Assembly (NCBI GenBank): GCA_003427395.1
Contig: BFEA01000181.1
Location: 2,194,466 to 2,258,465 of the forward strand
Source: Chara braunii
Taxonomy: Eukaryota; Streptophyta; Charophyceae; Charales; Characeae
Direction: 5' to 3'
Length of the DNA stretch: 64,000 nucleotides
In this document: piece by piece, positions 21,420 through 32,360 of the stretch
How positions within the stretch are numbered: position 1 is the stretch's first letter
Layout of the letters: every line of letters starts with the position of its first letter
Notes under the pieces: generated by a model
Seen by the model: the letters and a program-made list of their open reading frames with translations, nothing else
Database searches by the model: none
What the model was told of the DNA's origin: nothing
Program-made: the position numbers and the translations under genes

Positions 21420-21842
21420 CCTAGTGAATCAGCAGTCGTCCTCCGGTTCCTGATAAGCAAACCGGACCTTATACTGTTTTTGGGGACGACCTCTACCTCC
21501 TGTTCTTAAGACATTTTAATCTACAATGTCGTTAATATCATAACTTCCATCCATATCCGTGGGGATCATGGATCTTCTTGAAGGGAACTGCTGACTTGTG
21601 ACACACGGCAGCAACTTTGAAGCATGAAACACAGGGTAGGTGTGGAGGTGTGCTGGAATCTCTATAGTGTAGGACGGTCCATCCTCTCCCTTAACTTCTA
21701 GAAGTGGCCACGATCCTCTATATGCAGGCAGTAATTTCTCCGAGATGTTTTCCTTAGGTGCAAACTCTTTAGCCTTGACCCAGACTAAGTCGCCTACCTG
21801 GAACTGCGATGGGTGACGGTGCTTATTAGCCTGTTCTATCAT
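21420..21842 (-). pseudogene. integrase C-terminus with chromodomain remnant, family 2
   Basis: The frame 21842-21516 carries the integrase tail: HHPSQFQVGDLVWVKA-like start, then LLPAYRGSWPLLEV, GPSYTIEIPAHLHTYPVFH and the start of a chromodomain (YDINDIVD) ending at a stop. Past the stop the DNA still encodes QYKVRFAYQEPEDDC, the second half of the chromodomain. A nonsense change therefore separates two halves. The stretch 21301-21420 leads to the 3' LTR. Confidence 0.75.
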
Positions 21843-21965
21843 CCCATGGTGGGCCTTCCTGAGGTTCTCAACAGCAGTTGTTAATTCTTTCTCGTGTTAT
21901 ATCGCAAACTCCCTGGTACCGGGCGGTAGTCTGTGAATTTGATCCCAGTTCAATCCGTCGAACGG

Positions 21966-23582
21966 TCAGCGTGGTCTAAAGGACTTGTGCAACTCATTGG
22001 GAGTGCTGCAGGTGGACAGATGCACGTTGTTGTTGTATGCACTAGCTACCTTAGGCAACATCTCATCCCAATTGATCTGATCTGGTCTAATGTACATGCG
22101 CAGAACTTGCTGTAAAATCTTGTTCATCTGTTCTGTCTGACCGTTAGTCTCTGGGCGGCGGCCAGACGACATCAACAACTTAGATCTGTAGACTCTCATG
22201 AGTTCTTGCCAGTTCTGGCTGGTGAAACGACTATCTCTATCGCTAACTATCGACAATGGGATTCCATTCTCACTAACCCAGAAATCAAAGAACTTTTGTA
22301 TAACAAAATCCGTACGTGCCTCTGCAGGCAAGGGAACAAAAACGACATACTCGCTAAACCGGTCAACTATGACCATGACTTGGCTCTTGCCATGTCTACT
22401 CTTGACTTGGGTGTCCATGAAGTCTACGGGCACTGAGTATCCCGATTGATCAGGAATAGACAAGGGTCTGAGAAGACCTAGAGGGGCACGCGTAGTAGTC
22501 TTATTCCTCTCGCAAACTTTGCAACTTTGCCCTGGCCAGGTGTACGCACGCATCAGGTTGGCTAAAGTCTTTTGCCAACCGAAATGTCCCTCAGTATCCT
22601 GGCATTCCCCTAGGATCAAACTATGAATCTCCTCGTTGTTGGGAATGCACAGGCGGTCAAATAGGTTAGTCTTCTCAAACAGCAACCCGTTTGTAGTGCG
22701 GTGATCTGGCTCAGTCTTTGGGGCCTCTCTAACTCTCTTTAGGAGGTCACTATAGATGGGTTCCTGCACATACGCTTGCTTCACTGTCTCCTGCAAGTCT
22801 CTCCCTATATTCAGATAGTGTACTATGGCTCCAAAGCAGTCTGATCTCCTACTCAGAGCATCCGCAACTACGTTGTACTTCCCCTTCACTGGCTTAAGCT
22901 CAAAGTCATATTGGTCTATCTGTGCAGTCCACCAAGTCAACTTAGGTGTTATCTTGGCCCGAGTCTTCAACCATCTAAGGGTCTCATGATCAGAATACAC
23001 TTTGAAGTGCCTCCCAAGCAGGTAATGCTTTAAGTGCTCTAAAGCCTGCCTGAGAGCGTAGAGTTCTCTCGCATACGTAGAGGTGGCTAATTTCTCTGAG
23101 GGCATCCTCGCTGACATGAACTCCACGGGTCTATAACCATTGCCGTCATCTTGCTGCAACACGGCGCCTATACCATACTGACTCGCGTCCATGGTGACGA
23201 CAAATGGTAGCGACGGATCAGCTACTTTGAGGACAGGATACTCTATCAACGCGCGCTTTAATCTCTTTAGCGCAAACGTACAGTCTCTATCCCATTGCCA
23301 GATTGCCTCTTTCTTAAGCAACCTGCGCAGGGGTGCGGCGATAGTAGAAAAGTTTGGTACGGACTTTCTATAGTAGTTAGCTAGGCCTAGAAACGACCGC
23401 AACTCTGTCAATGTGCGGGGCGTCGGCCAGTCTCTAATCACCGCGATCTTGCTGTCCTCTGGCTTAATGTCATTTCCGTCTAACACGTGGCCCAAATACA
23501 AGACTTGTGTTTTGGCCCACTCGCACTTCTTTGCATTGATCTTGAAGTTAGCCTCTCTCAGCTTCTCCAAGACCTGCCTCAT
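21966..23582 (-). pseudogene. RT 3' part, RNase H and integrase of family 2
   Basis: Longest open frame in the window, 538 residues. In order: RT thumb (VLYLGHVLDGNDIKPEDSKI), SFLGLANYYRK, RNase H with TMDASQYGIGAVLQQDD, ARELYALRQALEH, VYSDHETLRWLK and ADALSRR. The integrase zinc region follows, with EGHFGWQKTLANLMRAYTWPG then CKVCERNK, where about ten residues usually found between WPG and the Cys pair are missing. The core D-D-E appears as PVDFMDT, SIVSDRDSRF and NGQTEQMNK. It ends at 21966 by frameshift. It would make cDNA and insert it. Confidence 0.85.
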
Positions 23583-24067
23583 ATGACCCTGGTGCTCCTA
23601 GAGGGCCTTACTAAAAACTAGGATATCATCTAGATAAACTACTACAAACTTATCTAACCATGGTCTGAACAAATCATTCATACAATGCTGAAAAGTGGCT
23701 GGCGCGTTGGTTAGTCCAAAGGGCATCACTATAAACTCATAGTGCCCATATCTAGTCCAGAATGCAGTCTTGTACTGATCATCAGGATGGACTTCTATTT
23801 GATGGTATCCGGACTTAGATCTATCTTGGAGAAATACTTACAACCCTGCACCCGATCTAAGAGATCGTCTATCCTCGGCAGCGGTTTAGCATTCTTTACA
23901 TTAATCGCATTTAAACCCCTATAGTCTATACACATACGAAGCTCTCCTTCCTTCTTTGGGACGAACAGAACTGGTGCTCCAAAAGGAGACGAACTGGGCC
24001 TGATGCAACCTTTTTCGAGGAGCTCGTCCAATTGCTTACGTAGCTCCTCTAACTCTCTAGGGGACAT
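23583..24067 (-). pseudogene. reverse transcriptase catalytic half, family 2
   Basis: Frame 24067-23795 encodes [39 protein letters not shown] and FSKIDL with the first catalytic Asp. It is then lost just before the S-G-Y-H strand by a small indel near 23815. The DNA to 23583 still encodes [11 protein letters not shown] and the V-V-Y-L-D-D catalytic pair (near 23625-23645), with a stop near 23600 before EHQGHMRQ. The enzyme is broken by one frameshift and one stop but is otherwise well conserved. Confidence 0.8.
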
Positions 24068-24115
24068 CCTGTAGATTGCTCCCTTAGGAGTCTACTGTCA
24101 GGCTCTATCTCTATT

Positions 24116-24439
24116 CTATGCTGGATGGGTCGCGGCACTAGGCGACTCAGTCAAGTCTTTGAATTCCTCCAGCAGCTTGGCAATCGTTGGGTTTGTGGAA
24201 CCATCCTTTTCCTTGGCCTCAGTGACAGGTCTAACATAAACTACAAAGACCTGATCCTCCAACTCCTTTTTCACTAGTCGCGCGAACGTGGGAGCACTGA
24301 GACAGCAATGTGCCAAGGTGTCGTCTACACCTGACACATGAAACAGGCGGGCAGTCTTAACCTCGCCTGACGGGCTAGGGAGCCTACACTCATGCTCTTT
24401 CAAACGGAGTGTGGCCCCTGCTGCCTCTCCCCAATCCAT
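24116..24439 (-). pseudogene. protease-RT linker, family 2
   Basis: Begins M-D-W directly after the stop that ends the protease frame, so it is the in-frame continuation of protease (V-V-L-stop-M-D-W, normally V-L-G-M-D-W in this family of enzymes). It continues through a charged linker (FARLVKKELEDQVFVVYVRP) towards RT. Confidence 0.7.
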
Positions 24440-24805
24440 TCACAACACTACGTCGAAAGGAAGGTCATCCTGTACAAGGAGAGTTAGGGAATGGAGAACT
24501 TTCTCCACCTTCCCATCCTTCTCTAGGCGAAAATACGCCTGGACTCGCTCTACATAGTCCTCAACATGCATTGTGCGGTTGTCTGTGAGGACACTGATTA
24601 TGGGGTCTGCCAATTTTTGGACTTTTAATCCTAGCCTCAACTTTTTCAGCGCTCTACGGCTAATATAACTTCGGGTGGGCCATGAGTCTATAAGGGCCCC
24701 TACTCTACTCCTGAAAACTTCTTCATCAACCAGAATTAGCTGTCCTTTGCTCTCTTTCTTCATCTTGGCCCAGGCTGGCATCCTCTCCTTTAACTTTTGC
24801 CACAC
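24440..24805 (-). pseudogene. retropepsin-like protease, family 2, altered active site
   Basis: 121 residues. The strand and catalytic loop read ALIDSWPTRSYIS near residues 37-49. In related proteases the loop is D-S-G-A-T, so Gly-Ala has become Trp-Pro directly after the catalytic Asp-Ser. The frame ends in TGA (24440-24442) where a Gly codon (GGA) is expected one base away. Two independent lesions make it inactive. It would process the Gag-Pol precursor. Confidence 0.8.
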
Positions 24806-24931
24806 GTGTGAGGGACGTGCCTAAAGAGACGCTAACACAGGCGGTCTCTGGACAACTAGCTAGGCACGGGCCTGCAACCTTTGCCATAGGTTAGTGGGTT
24901 GGGAACCTTAAAGTAGGGGTAGGTGCAACCC

Positions 24932-25522
24932 CTACTGGCTGCTGCCTTTTGACTGCTGGGCAGCCCAACGGGCTTGTCTATACTTTGGACAAAATTTAAT
25001 TACGTGGGCCGGGTCACCACAAAACACACACTGACCCAAGTTGACGCGTTCCTGCCATACGCCCTGGTGCAAGCCCAAATCTTCCCAGGGCCTGCCCTGT
25101 GGCAAGCCTGGGTGCCATCCCCCTTGAGGTGCCCTTCCACCTCTTCGCTGTGGGGACCGATTAGAACGTTGGCGATTGGCGGGATCTTGACCCCTACCTC
25201 CCACTTGGTGGTGTCCCTGTCCAGCAACCCCCTGTGCGCCCGGTCCTCGGCCTCCCATGGCCTGGCCCCTTTGGCCCTGGCCTCCTCCTCTCACTGGCGG
25301 CCTCCCTCCAGCCTCGACAACAACATAAGACCTCCCTTGTCCCACGCTACTGTCCTCTTCTTCTAGGCCCCACTCAATTTGACTATATGGGATCTCATCA
25401 GTACCACCTTCCTCTAAAGTAAGGATCATGTGATCCTTGGCCCTCACCTGGCTTGAGATGGTACGGCCTTTCCACCTTTTTCCCTTGTCCAAATCCTTAT
25501 GCCAGAAGGTGGTAACTGGCAT
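24932..25522 (-). pseudogene. gag C-terminus with CCHC zinc knuckle, family 2
   Basis: 196 residues. A Gly/Arg/Gln-rich middle (GGGQGQRGQAMGGRG) is typical of nucleic-acid-binding linkers. A classical C-x2-C-x4-H-x4-C knuckle, CVFCGDPAHVIKFC, lies near residue 167. It would bind genomic RNA during packaging. It is separated from the gag core by a stop (VVL then stop then ESKSMPV). Confidence 0.85.
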
Positions 25523-25534
25523 GGATTTTGACTC

Positions 25535-25998
25535 TTACAGGACGACTTCTGTACTCAATGCATCATAAGTAATGCCGGCCTGTTGAGATTTGTCAAAGAA
25601 ATGCCCACGCAGGGCCTCGGGCATGGCTCGATAAAACGACTGGACCAGTTGGGTCTCAGTGACCCCATGGTCTGGGACGGCTACCAAGTCGTCCATGGTG
25701 CCCTTGAGTGCTCTCGCACTCCTCCACTGTCGCAAGTGGATCGTTTGTAGCTTATCAGAGGCGCGAATGCCTCTCGTTGGGTCAGCAAATCGCTCCTTCA
25801 GGAGCTTGAAGAATTGAGGAAGGGGGGTGACTCTTGAATATGCAACCAGATTGTTTTCACAACCGGCTGCGCGCGCAAGGGACTTGGCAAAACTAGCCGC
25901 CTCATACTTAAGGGCCTGGAAGGCCACGAGGACTTGTTCCTCTGACAGGATGTGCTGTAAATATATGTAACTATTGACACTGGCCTCCCAGTTGTCAA
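25535..25998 (-). pseudogene. gag core (capsid-like) domain, family 2
   Basis: Frame 25927-25535 encodes FQALKYEAASFAKSLARAAG, LPQFFKLLKERFADPTRG and a C-terminal helix AMPEALRGHFFDK, the usual helical Ty3/Gypsy gag domain. The front end (DNWEASVNSYIYL side) is in another frame to 25998, so at least one indel lies near 25925. Confidence 0.75.
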
Positions 25999-26000
25999 AG

Positions 26001-26849
26001 TTATCCTCCTCCTTCCCCGTATGCGTCTGGGAACTTGAGCTTTACAGGCTCTTTACGGGGTCTGACCTCGCCCTCTACAGCGGCTATTGCTTTGGCACCT
26101 TCAATGGCGCCTTCACAAAACTTCCCCACATTCTCTCTCAGTTGCTCGACTTCACCCCCAATGTGGGTAATCATATCGCGCGCAAAGTCTCTAAACCCCG
26201 ACCGCATGGCACTCTAGGCTACCTCTTGACTCGAACTGGCTTGGCGCTCCTCTATCCAAGCCGTACTCGACACCTCTAAGTAGCCCAACACCTTATCCCA
26301 TTTGGCCTTGTCGTCTGCCAGGGCCTGCACTTCTTTCTTACTCTCTTGCACCTTCGCCACCTCTGCGGTTAGTTTATTGACTTCCTTTCTCCTCCTCTTG
26401 TTCTCCCTCTTCATCCTCAGTTTCCATGCGAACTTCTTCTCCTCCTCCCTTTCTCGCCGTTCCATAGGGTCCTTCATTGTTGCTAGCTCACTGGCTAGCG
26501 CATCCCTCTCCTCCCGAGTCACATAACTCCCCTCTCTACCTTCAATGCGAGTTCTCTTTTTTTTCTCCTGCTGCCACTTCTTCTTCGGCAACCTTTCTTC
26601 TTTCTTCGTCCTCCTGTTGAACCCTACTTATTCGGCAGCCTTTCTTCTTTCTTCGTCCTCCTGTTGAACCCTCTTCGTCTCCTCCTCCAACCTCTTCATC
26701 TTAGCCGCCTGCTCCTCTGCGATAGCCTTTAGCTTCGCTTGCTTCTCGAGGTCCTCCCTCTCCTTGTTCTCTTTCACTAGGCCGGCCATCTTTTCTTGCT
26801 GCTCCTTGGTGTAGGGGTTAGTGTCTATCCCACTACGGGTCTCAACCAT
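26001..26849 (-). pseudogene. gag N-terminal coiled-coil region, family 2
   Basis: Starts at the ATG at 26849 (METRSG-like start, here MVETRSGIDTNPYTKEQQEK). Long charged helices follow in three pieces: 26849-26628, 26591-26214 and 26207-26001. The composition (runs of E, K, R) predicts coiled coil. A 47-bp tandem duplication at 26587-26680 introduces a TAA and shifts the frame. The last piece ends EPVKLKFPDAYGEGGG, which leads into the capsid-like domain. Confidence 0.75.
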
Positions 26850-27565
26850 GGTGATAGGTGCACAATCAGGAGGATTCCGCTCCTCACCACGTAGACTCTA
26901 ACCCCTGACTGACAAACCTATTGACTCAATCTATGGTCTCTAGCCTAGACCTACACTATGGCTGTCACTACTAGACCTGTTGCTGATCAGGAGGCATTTC
27001 AGGAGATCCCCCGAACTCCTCAGGAGTTGTTTAACGTCACAGACAGGACGACGCGATCAGCAAGTCTCTCAAGACTAGACGGTCTGTTGTGCAGCCCACA
27101 ACTCGGATTTTGGGCCTACCGTGCCACACCGAGCAGCCCGCCGGTCAGTACCGGTCCTTGGGAGGGTTTGACATCCGGGACAGTCGAGTCGTCAGACACA
27201 GTCTTTAGCCCTACTCAGCCCGTGTGGGTTTGGTCAACAAGGCCCTATCCTTCATCCACAGAGTGCTATCACCTAGACAGAAGATACTCAATGCAAATAG
27301 AAGAGACAGACAGACTGGACTCAGCCAGTACCACAGGGTGTGTGCACATCCACAGGGCGAGGGGTAGGCTGAAGGCTTGGCGAGAATTACCGGCTCCAGA
27401 TTGGTCAAAGTCTTGGTCAACGCCTTGGTCAACGCCTTGGTCAACGCCTTGGTCAACGCTGCTATCAACCCCCGGTCAACTCCGGTAACCGCCGGTCAAC
27501 ACCTGCCGGCTCCTCTTCCTCGCCAACCCTCTTCTTCCCTTCCTTTCACCCCGGTTGTCTTCTTC

Positions 27566-27602
<37 letters not shown>

Positions 27603-27781
27603 CGGCCCTCATTTCACCTTTCAGCTATGGCCTCTTCCTCTCTCTTCTCGGTCTCTCCCCCTCTGTCCTCTCTTTCCCTCCTTCGTTACTCCGTGATGAT
27701 GCCTCCGCGTTGGCTGCTTCTTCCTCTACGTGGGACTGCACAGTCCGCTTCACAGGTACGTAACAGCCAAACTTGTATCGC

Positions 27782-27828
<47 letters not shown>

Positions 27829-28060
27829 CGTAGCGATATCTCCAGCGCAGCAGGTACGTAGTATCCCAATCTTGTAGCGCTCAACCTTACTCTCTCTCTC
27901 TCTCTCTCTCGGTCTTCTTGTTCGTCGTTGTCTTCTTTGCAGGTGCGCGGCGGCTTCTCCAACATAAGTCCACTATGGCGGACTACAGCCTTCGGCGGCC
28001 ACCTCAGCTATGGCGCATCATGTCCTGCATACGACGGCGCGCATGGAATAGTTGGGACCA
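26850..28060 (-). other. leader of family 2 element
   Basis: Untranslated region between PBS and gag ATG. It contains about five 12-bp units of TTGGTCAACGCC (27405-27468), a poly-T run (27570-27600) and CT microsatellites (27783-27827, 27891-27911). No supported coding region. Confidence 0.65.
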
Positions 28061-28072
28061 GCTCTGATACCA
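28061..28072 (-). other. primer binding site, family 2
   Basis: GCTCTGATACCA on the plus strand is the exact complement of TGGTATCAGAGC, the initiator tRNA-Met site. It sits one base from the LTR boundary at 28074 and proves the minus orientation. Confidence 0.9.
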
Positions 28073-28073
28073 A

Positions 28074-28957
28074 TGCAATCAGACTCGTTCTCATGCACAC
28101 TTTTCATGCATGTAAACAGTAACGCAGCAGCTGGCGACATGCGCCCACTCAAAACTCAGAGATATGGCATCCAGATAAGAGTTCACTTTCAACTGGCTAT
28201 GGCGACTCAGCGCCCAAACAACTCACTGTTCACATACACCGGATCACCCTGGATATCCCACACGCGTCACTCTAAACACTGACACATACACACACACACT
28301 TCACACTAACTACAGCTAAGCAGCTATGGCTGCCTCTACCCTATCACTATACTAAGCTCCTTCTCTCTCGCCCACTGTGTCCTCCGGGCTCACTGCAGAC
28401 CTCCTTGCACAAGTCGCTGTGACAGCGCTTCCGCATGGCTCACGCAGGAATGAATGAAGGGCTGGGCGATGCCTCTTGATTTATACTTCGGAAACTCGTT
28501 GGTCTGCCCTTTGCCATCTGCCCATGGTGCTCACAGTCCCCCGTGGTATTTGCTGGACCGGACTGGGGCTGACTGGACCTTACCGCTGACTGACTGTGGA
28601 CTCACTGCTAACCTACTGTAGTTGTACTGCAATTGCACTGCAGTGAGTCCACCACGTGACTCACCACGTGACTCACCACGTGACTCGCCACTTGACCACT
28701 TGCCCACTTGTCGACCTTCTAGAAGGACTACAGCTAGACTTCTGGAACTCGCTAAGACTTCTACCCTACAGATCTACAGATCGAACCCCTGCTACCTTTG
28801 GACCTACGACAGACCTACCAACTGTCTACGAATATATACAGGTCACAGGTTCAACTCTCGGGGTCTACGTGGGTACTGTACATGGGTAGGACGAGGTCTA
28901 GGGATCGAACCCTGGGTACTGCATCTGCTACTGCTAAAAAAGGTGAAAACCGTTTCA
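28074..28957 (-). repeat. 5' LTR of family 2 chromovirus (884 bp)
   Basis: Plus-strand ends TGCAATCAG and CGTTTCA match the left LTR. It lacks the internal 160-bp duplication of the left LTR but has a short repeat of GTGACTCACCAC near 28655-28685 not seen there. Confidence 0.85.
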
Positions 28958-29562
28958 GAATTGCCCCCGTCAAAATACAATCTAACTCCTTTAAACTAAG
29001 AAAAGTTCAGCAGCGCCTCCCGTAGGAAAAGTGCCTTCTCAAAATTTATACTAGCTCAAATATGAAAATAAAACAATCTCTAATTCTGGAAAGTCAAATT
29101 TTGTCTAACTCCCTAAATTAGTAAAAATTTGGGCAGCACTCCCTTTACAAAAGAAAACTTTTTAGATTCTTACTAAGTGAGATATGATCCCAGAGCAGAA
29201 CTTGAGTTTAACTAAGACATAAGTTAACTAACTCCTTATAATCTAACCCCCTTAAACTAAGAAAATTTCGGTTGTGCTTCCCGTAGGAAAAGTGCCTTAT
29301 CAGAATTTATACTAGCTCAAATATAAAAACAAAACAATCTCTAATTCGAGAAAGTCAAATTTTGTCTAACTCTTTGAATTAGTAAAAATTTGGGCAGCCC
29401 TCCCTTTAGTAAAGAAGACTTTTTTTGATTCTTACTAAGTCAGATATGATCCCAGAGCAGAACCCGAGTTTAACTGAGACAAAATTTAACTAACTCCTTA
29501 GATTTGGAAAAATTTCGGCAGCACCCTCTTTAGAGAAGTGCTAGTCCAAGATTTATACAAAG
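28958..29562 (+). repeat. 125-bp minisatellite with dimeric higher order, left part
   Basis: Units starting TAACTCC recur at about 28982, 29109, 29231, 29367 and 29492. Alternate units are most alike, giving a dimer of about 260 bp. The consensus includes TTAGTAAAAATTTGGGCAGC and CCCGTAGGAAAAGTGCC. The array resumes at 38763 on the other side of copy C. Confidence 0.75.
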
Positions 29563-30645
29563 TGCTACGATCCTGGCCAATTTCGAAGTATACATTCATC
29601 TGAAAGTACAATGCCATCCAATTGCAAAAAGAAATGAATGAACTTGAGAGGAAAGAGAGGGAAAGAAGAAGAAGAAGAAGTGAGAAAGAAGAAGATGATG
29701 ATGTACTCCAGCATAGACCAATGTCAAGGCTCTTCTTCTTCACCAACCAATCCCTTCCTCCTTATCTTCTCCCTCTTATTCAAACAAGAAATAACAATAA
29801 TAATGTTGAATGACTGAACCAGAATCAATGTCCGAATCCCACTTCTACTGCAGGCACAACATGAGGTCCACCATAGCCATGGCAACCCTTCCTCTTCCTC
29901 TACATGCAAGCCGAGGCTATGGTGGACTACTGAGGCTTCAGCCTCCTGTCCAAAGGACCACTCAAAGCAGCTATGCCGCTGCCCCACTTCGAGGTCATCA
30001 CCATGCAACTATGCCGCTGCCCACTCAGCCACCATGCCTGACTCTGTCCCGAGCTTCCTTTATGCGGCACTACCCCCACTGGGGCCTTCCTGATGCAGCG
30101 CCTAGCAAGGAGATGAAGATGGTGTCTACCATAGAGGGAAACATCATTGCAGACCCTGATATTTCCCGTACAGGCTCTAGACTCAGACTGGTTGGACTGG
30201 TACCGGCCTTGACCTACCCTACCGCTACTGGACTCTAAAAATGCCAACTTTGTCTTTTTCTGCTCGGCCTCCAATACCCCCTCACGTCAACTGCAGTGGG
30301 GTGCAGTATCGGCCTACTGGCCTACTTGAGTGTTTTTCCGCTACCCCAAGGGCCGCGGGGCCGCTTGCTTCGCCACTTGAGTGTTTTTCCTGCTACAACC
30401 CTCAATGCCACGGCCACAGGTAAGTACCGGCCCTACGGGCCTGCCAAACAAACAAGTACCCTTGAGGGTCACACACACACTCATACCGACAAACACTCAG
30501 AGAGGCACGCAGGTCACAAGCACGCACACACAGACAGACTTAGAAAACACGGCAGAATGCGGGAATCTCAGCAATGCATCCATTCCATCAGGAGAACTTA
30601 AAAAATCAGCAGTGTTCTCAGTCTGTGTTATGATGGGTCATTACA
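29563..30645 (-). repeat. 3' LTR of copy C (1083 bp)
   Basis: Plus-strand ends TGCTACGATCC and GGGTCATTACA. Relative to the 5' LTR it lacks about 290 bp between TCTACCATAG and AGGGAAAC (near 30125), an internal deletion after insertion. The first bases are TGCTACG where the other LTR has TGTTACG. Confidence 0.85.
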
Positions 30646-30658
30646 CTACCCCCCTCTC
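30646..30658 (-). other. polypurine tract of copy C
   Basis: CTACCCCCCTCTC on the plus strand, the complement of a G-rich tract next to the LTR start, is shorter in G than in copies A and B. Confidence 0.7.
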
Positions 30659-30685
30659 AAGAGCGAGGCCCTTCAAGCGAGTAAC

Positions 30686-31204
30686 TCAATCAGAGTCCTT
30701 GCATAATGCATCATAGGCGTAGATAGCAAAGAGAGACCGGGTGTGTTCCGTAGGAGTCAGGGTAGCAGTGAATTTTGGTTGCTGTTCAGAACTGATTAAT
30801 CGTTCATAGGCGTTAACGACGCGAGGTGCACTCTGCAGTAGGTCTTTCTTAGCAATCCAGTAGAAGTCATTCAGTGGGTGGTACAAAAAATGCACTTTAT
30901 ACTGTCTGTTTCTCCCCTTTCCACTTTGCTCGACGATTCTATCAGCCTCGTGACCGCCATTGATTGCGCGGGGAATCATCGATTCTCGGTACTTGAATGT
31001 GTAAGGTGGCTCATACGGAAATAACTTCGATGCGTGAAAGACTGGGTATGTGCGCAGATTAGCAGGCACATCAATCGTGTAAGAAGGATCGAAGGAATCA
31101 TTTCCTACTCGATTCATCACCTGCCAGAGGCCGTAGTACTGAGGAAAAAGTTTTCTTGATACGCCTTCTTCTTCAGAAAAGCTCAGACATCTTGACCCAG
31201 ACAT
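30686..31204 (-). pseudogene. integrase tail and chromodomain of copy C
   Basis: 172-residue open frame with FDPSYTIDVPANLRTYPVFHASKLFPYEPP, then GGHEADRIVEQSGKGRNRQYKVHF, and LNDFYWIAKKDLLQSAPRVVNAYERL. It is the best preserved chromodomain of family 1. It is out of frame with the upstream integrase (31173-31532), with the break near 31190. Confidence 0.8.
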
Positions 31205-32290
31205 AACTTCCCACTGTGAAAGGATCAGGCTGGCGCTTTTTGTTTGAATGCTTAATCATGGCACTGCGTCGCCTTTCCATAGTTGCGACAACAACTTTGA
31301 GCAAACGATCATACTTAGTGTTGTAGCCTAGCTGGCCAGGTGTTAGGCCAGGTGGCTGTTCCGGGAACATATATGATAGAGGATTGCGGATTTTCCATCC
31401 AAGATGCAGCCAGTTAGGCGTCATCCCGGTGGAGGAGTGGATGGAGTTGTTGTACAACCCCTGCACAATCCGGAACTCCTCATCCCAACAGTTCTGGTCA
31501 GGCACGATAAGAGCCCTGAGAAGTTGGATCACGGTCTGGTTGATCTCCTCGGCCAGTCATCTTGAGTTTCATGTCGTAGGTTTGGGAGGTGAAGTCCTTC
31601 CAATCTGCACTTATGAACCTGGTATCCCGATCACTCACAAGAGTTTTCGGGGGAACGCATTGCAGGATGTACCTTTTGTTAAATTCTTCGATCACAAGGT
31701 CAGTTAGGGCGTGAGGTGGTAATGGGATTAGATTCAGAAATTTGGAAAAACGATCGACGATCACCATTACTTGTGAATAACCGTTTCTGCTCTTTTTACC
31801 CATGTCCGTGAAGTCCATGGGAACAGATTCACCCGTGCCATCAGGGATAGGAAGAGGGTGCAGCAACCCATAGGGCTTCTGTCGAGACGGTTTGATGCGT
31901 TGACAAACTTCACACTCACTCACAAACCTTTGTGCCATCCTTTTCATTCCAGGTCACACAAATTTTTCTAACAGATTCATGTATGTCTTCTTAACACCGA
32001 AATGTCCACTCCGGCCATAAGCCAAATCCAAGAAGTGAGTCATGATCGGCTCATGGTTGGGCACACACAATCGGTCATGCTTCCCATAACGTCGGAAGAG
32101 AAGGCCCTTACATTCATGGAAATCAGGCTGACTGCTAGGGTCAGCCCGAATCTGCTAAAGGATGGGACTGAGTTCCGGATCCTTGGCAGTATGCTCTACG
32201 AGTTCCTCCTTCAGATTTTAACGCAGGTCGTAGGAACCCACAAGGCAAGTCATGTACTCGATTATAACAACCATTCCTGTGCTTAATTTG
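31173..32290 (-). pseudogene. integrase of copy C
   Basis: Zinc-finger end and core are in 31947-31498: CEVCQRIKPSRQKPYGL, the PMDFTDMGKKSRNGYSQ strand with the first catalytic Asp, and TLVSDRDTRFISADW with the second. Just before the catalytic Glu block (LAEEINQ in copy A), 29 bases found in copy A are absent near 31548. That shifts the frame, so the third catalytic residue is lost from the protein. The distal part continues in 31532-31173 (LLRALIVPDQNCWDEEF). Confidence 0.8.
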
Positions 32291-32360
32291 AAAATCATAC
32301 ACAGCAATCTCATGCAACCAGCGGGTTCAGTGTAGTTGAGGGATTGTTCTGTGTTTGAAC

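Larger units (their letters stand above)
20279..28957 (-). mobile_element. complete Ty3/Gypsy chromovirus, family 2
   Basis: Both LTRs, PBS, gag with zinc knuckle, protease, RT, RNase H, integrase and chromodomain remnant are present in order on the minus strand. GAAT flanks both ends (20275-20278 and 28958-28961). The duplication could be AGAAT if the last A of the LTR is shared. The family differs from family 1 in gag, protease motif and LTR. Nonsense and frameshift changes mean it no longer encodes a continuous polyprotein. Confidence 0.9.

Noticed and set aside
31384-31707. Plus-strand frame of 107 residues in copy C.
   Set aside because: It is the antisense shadow of the integrase on the minus strand.
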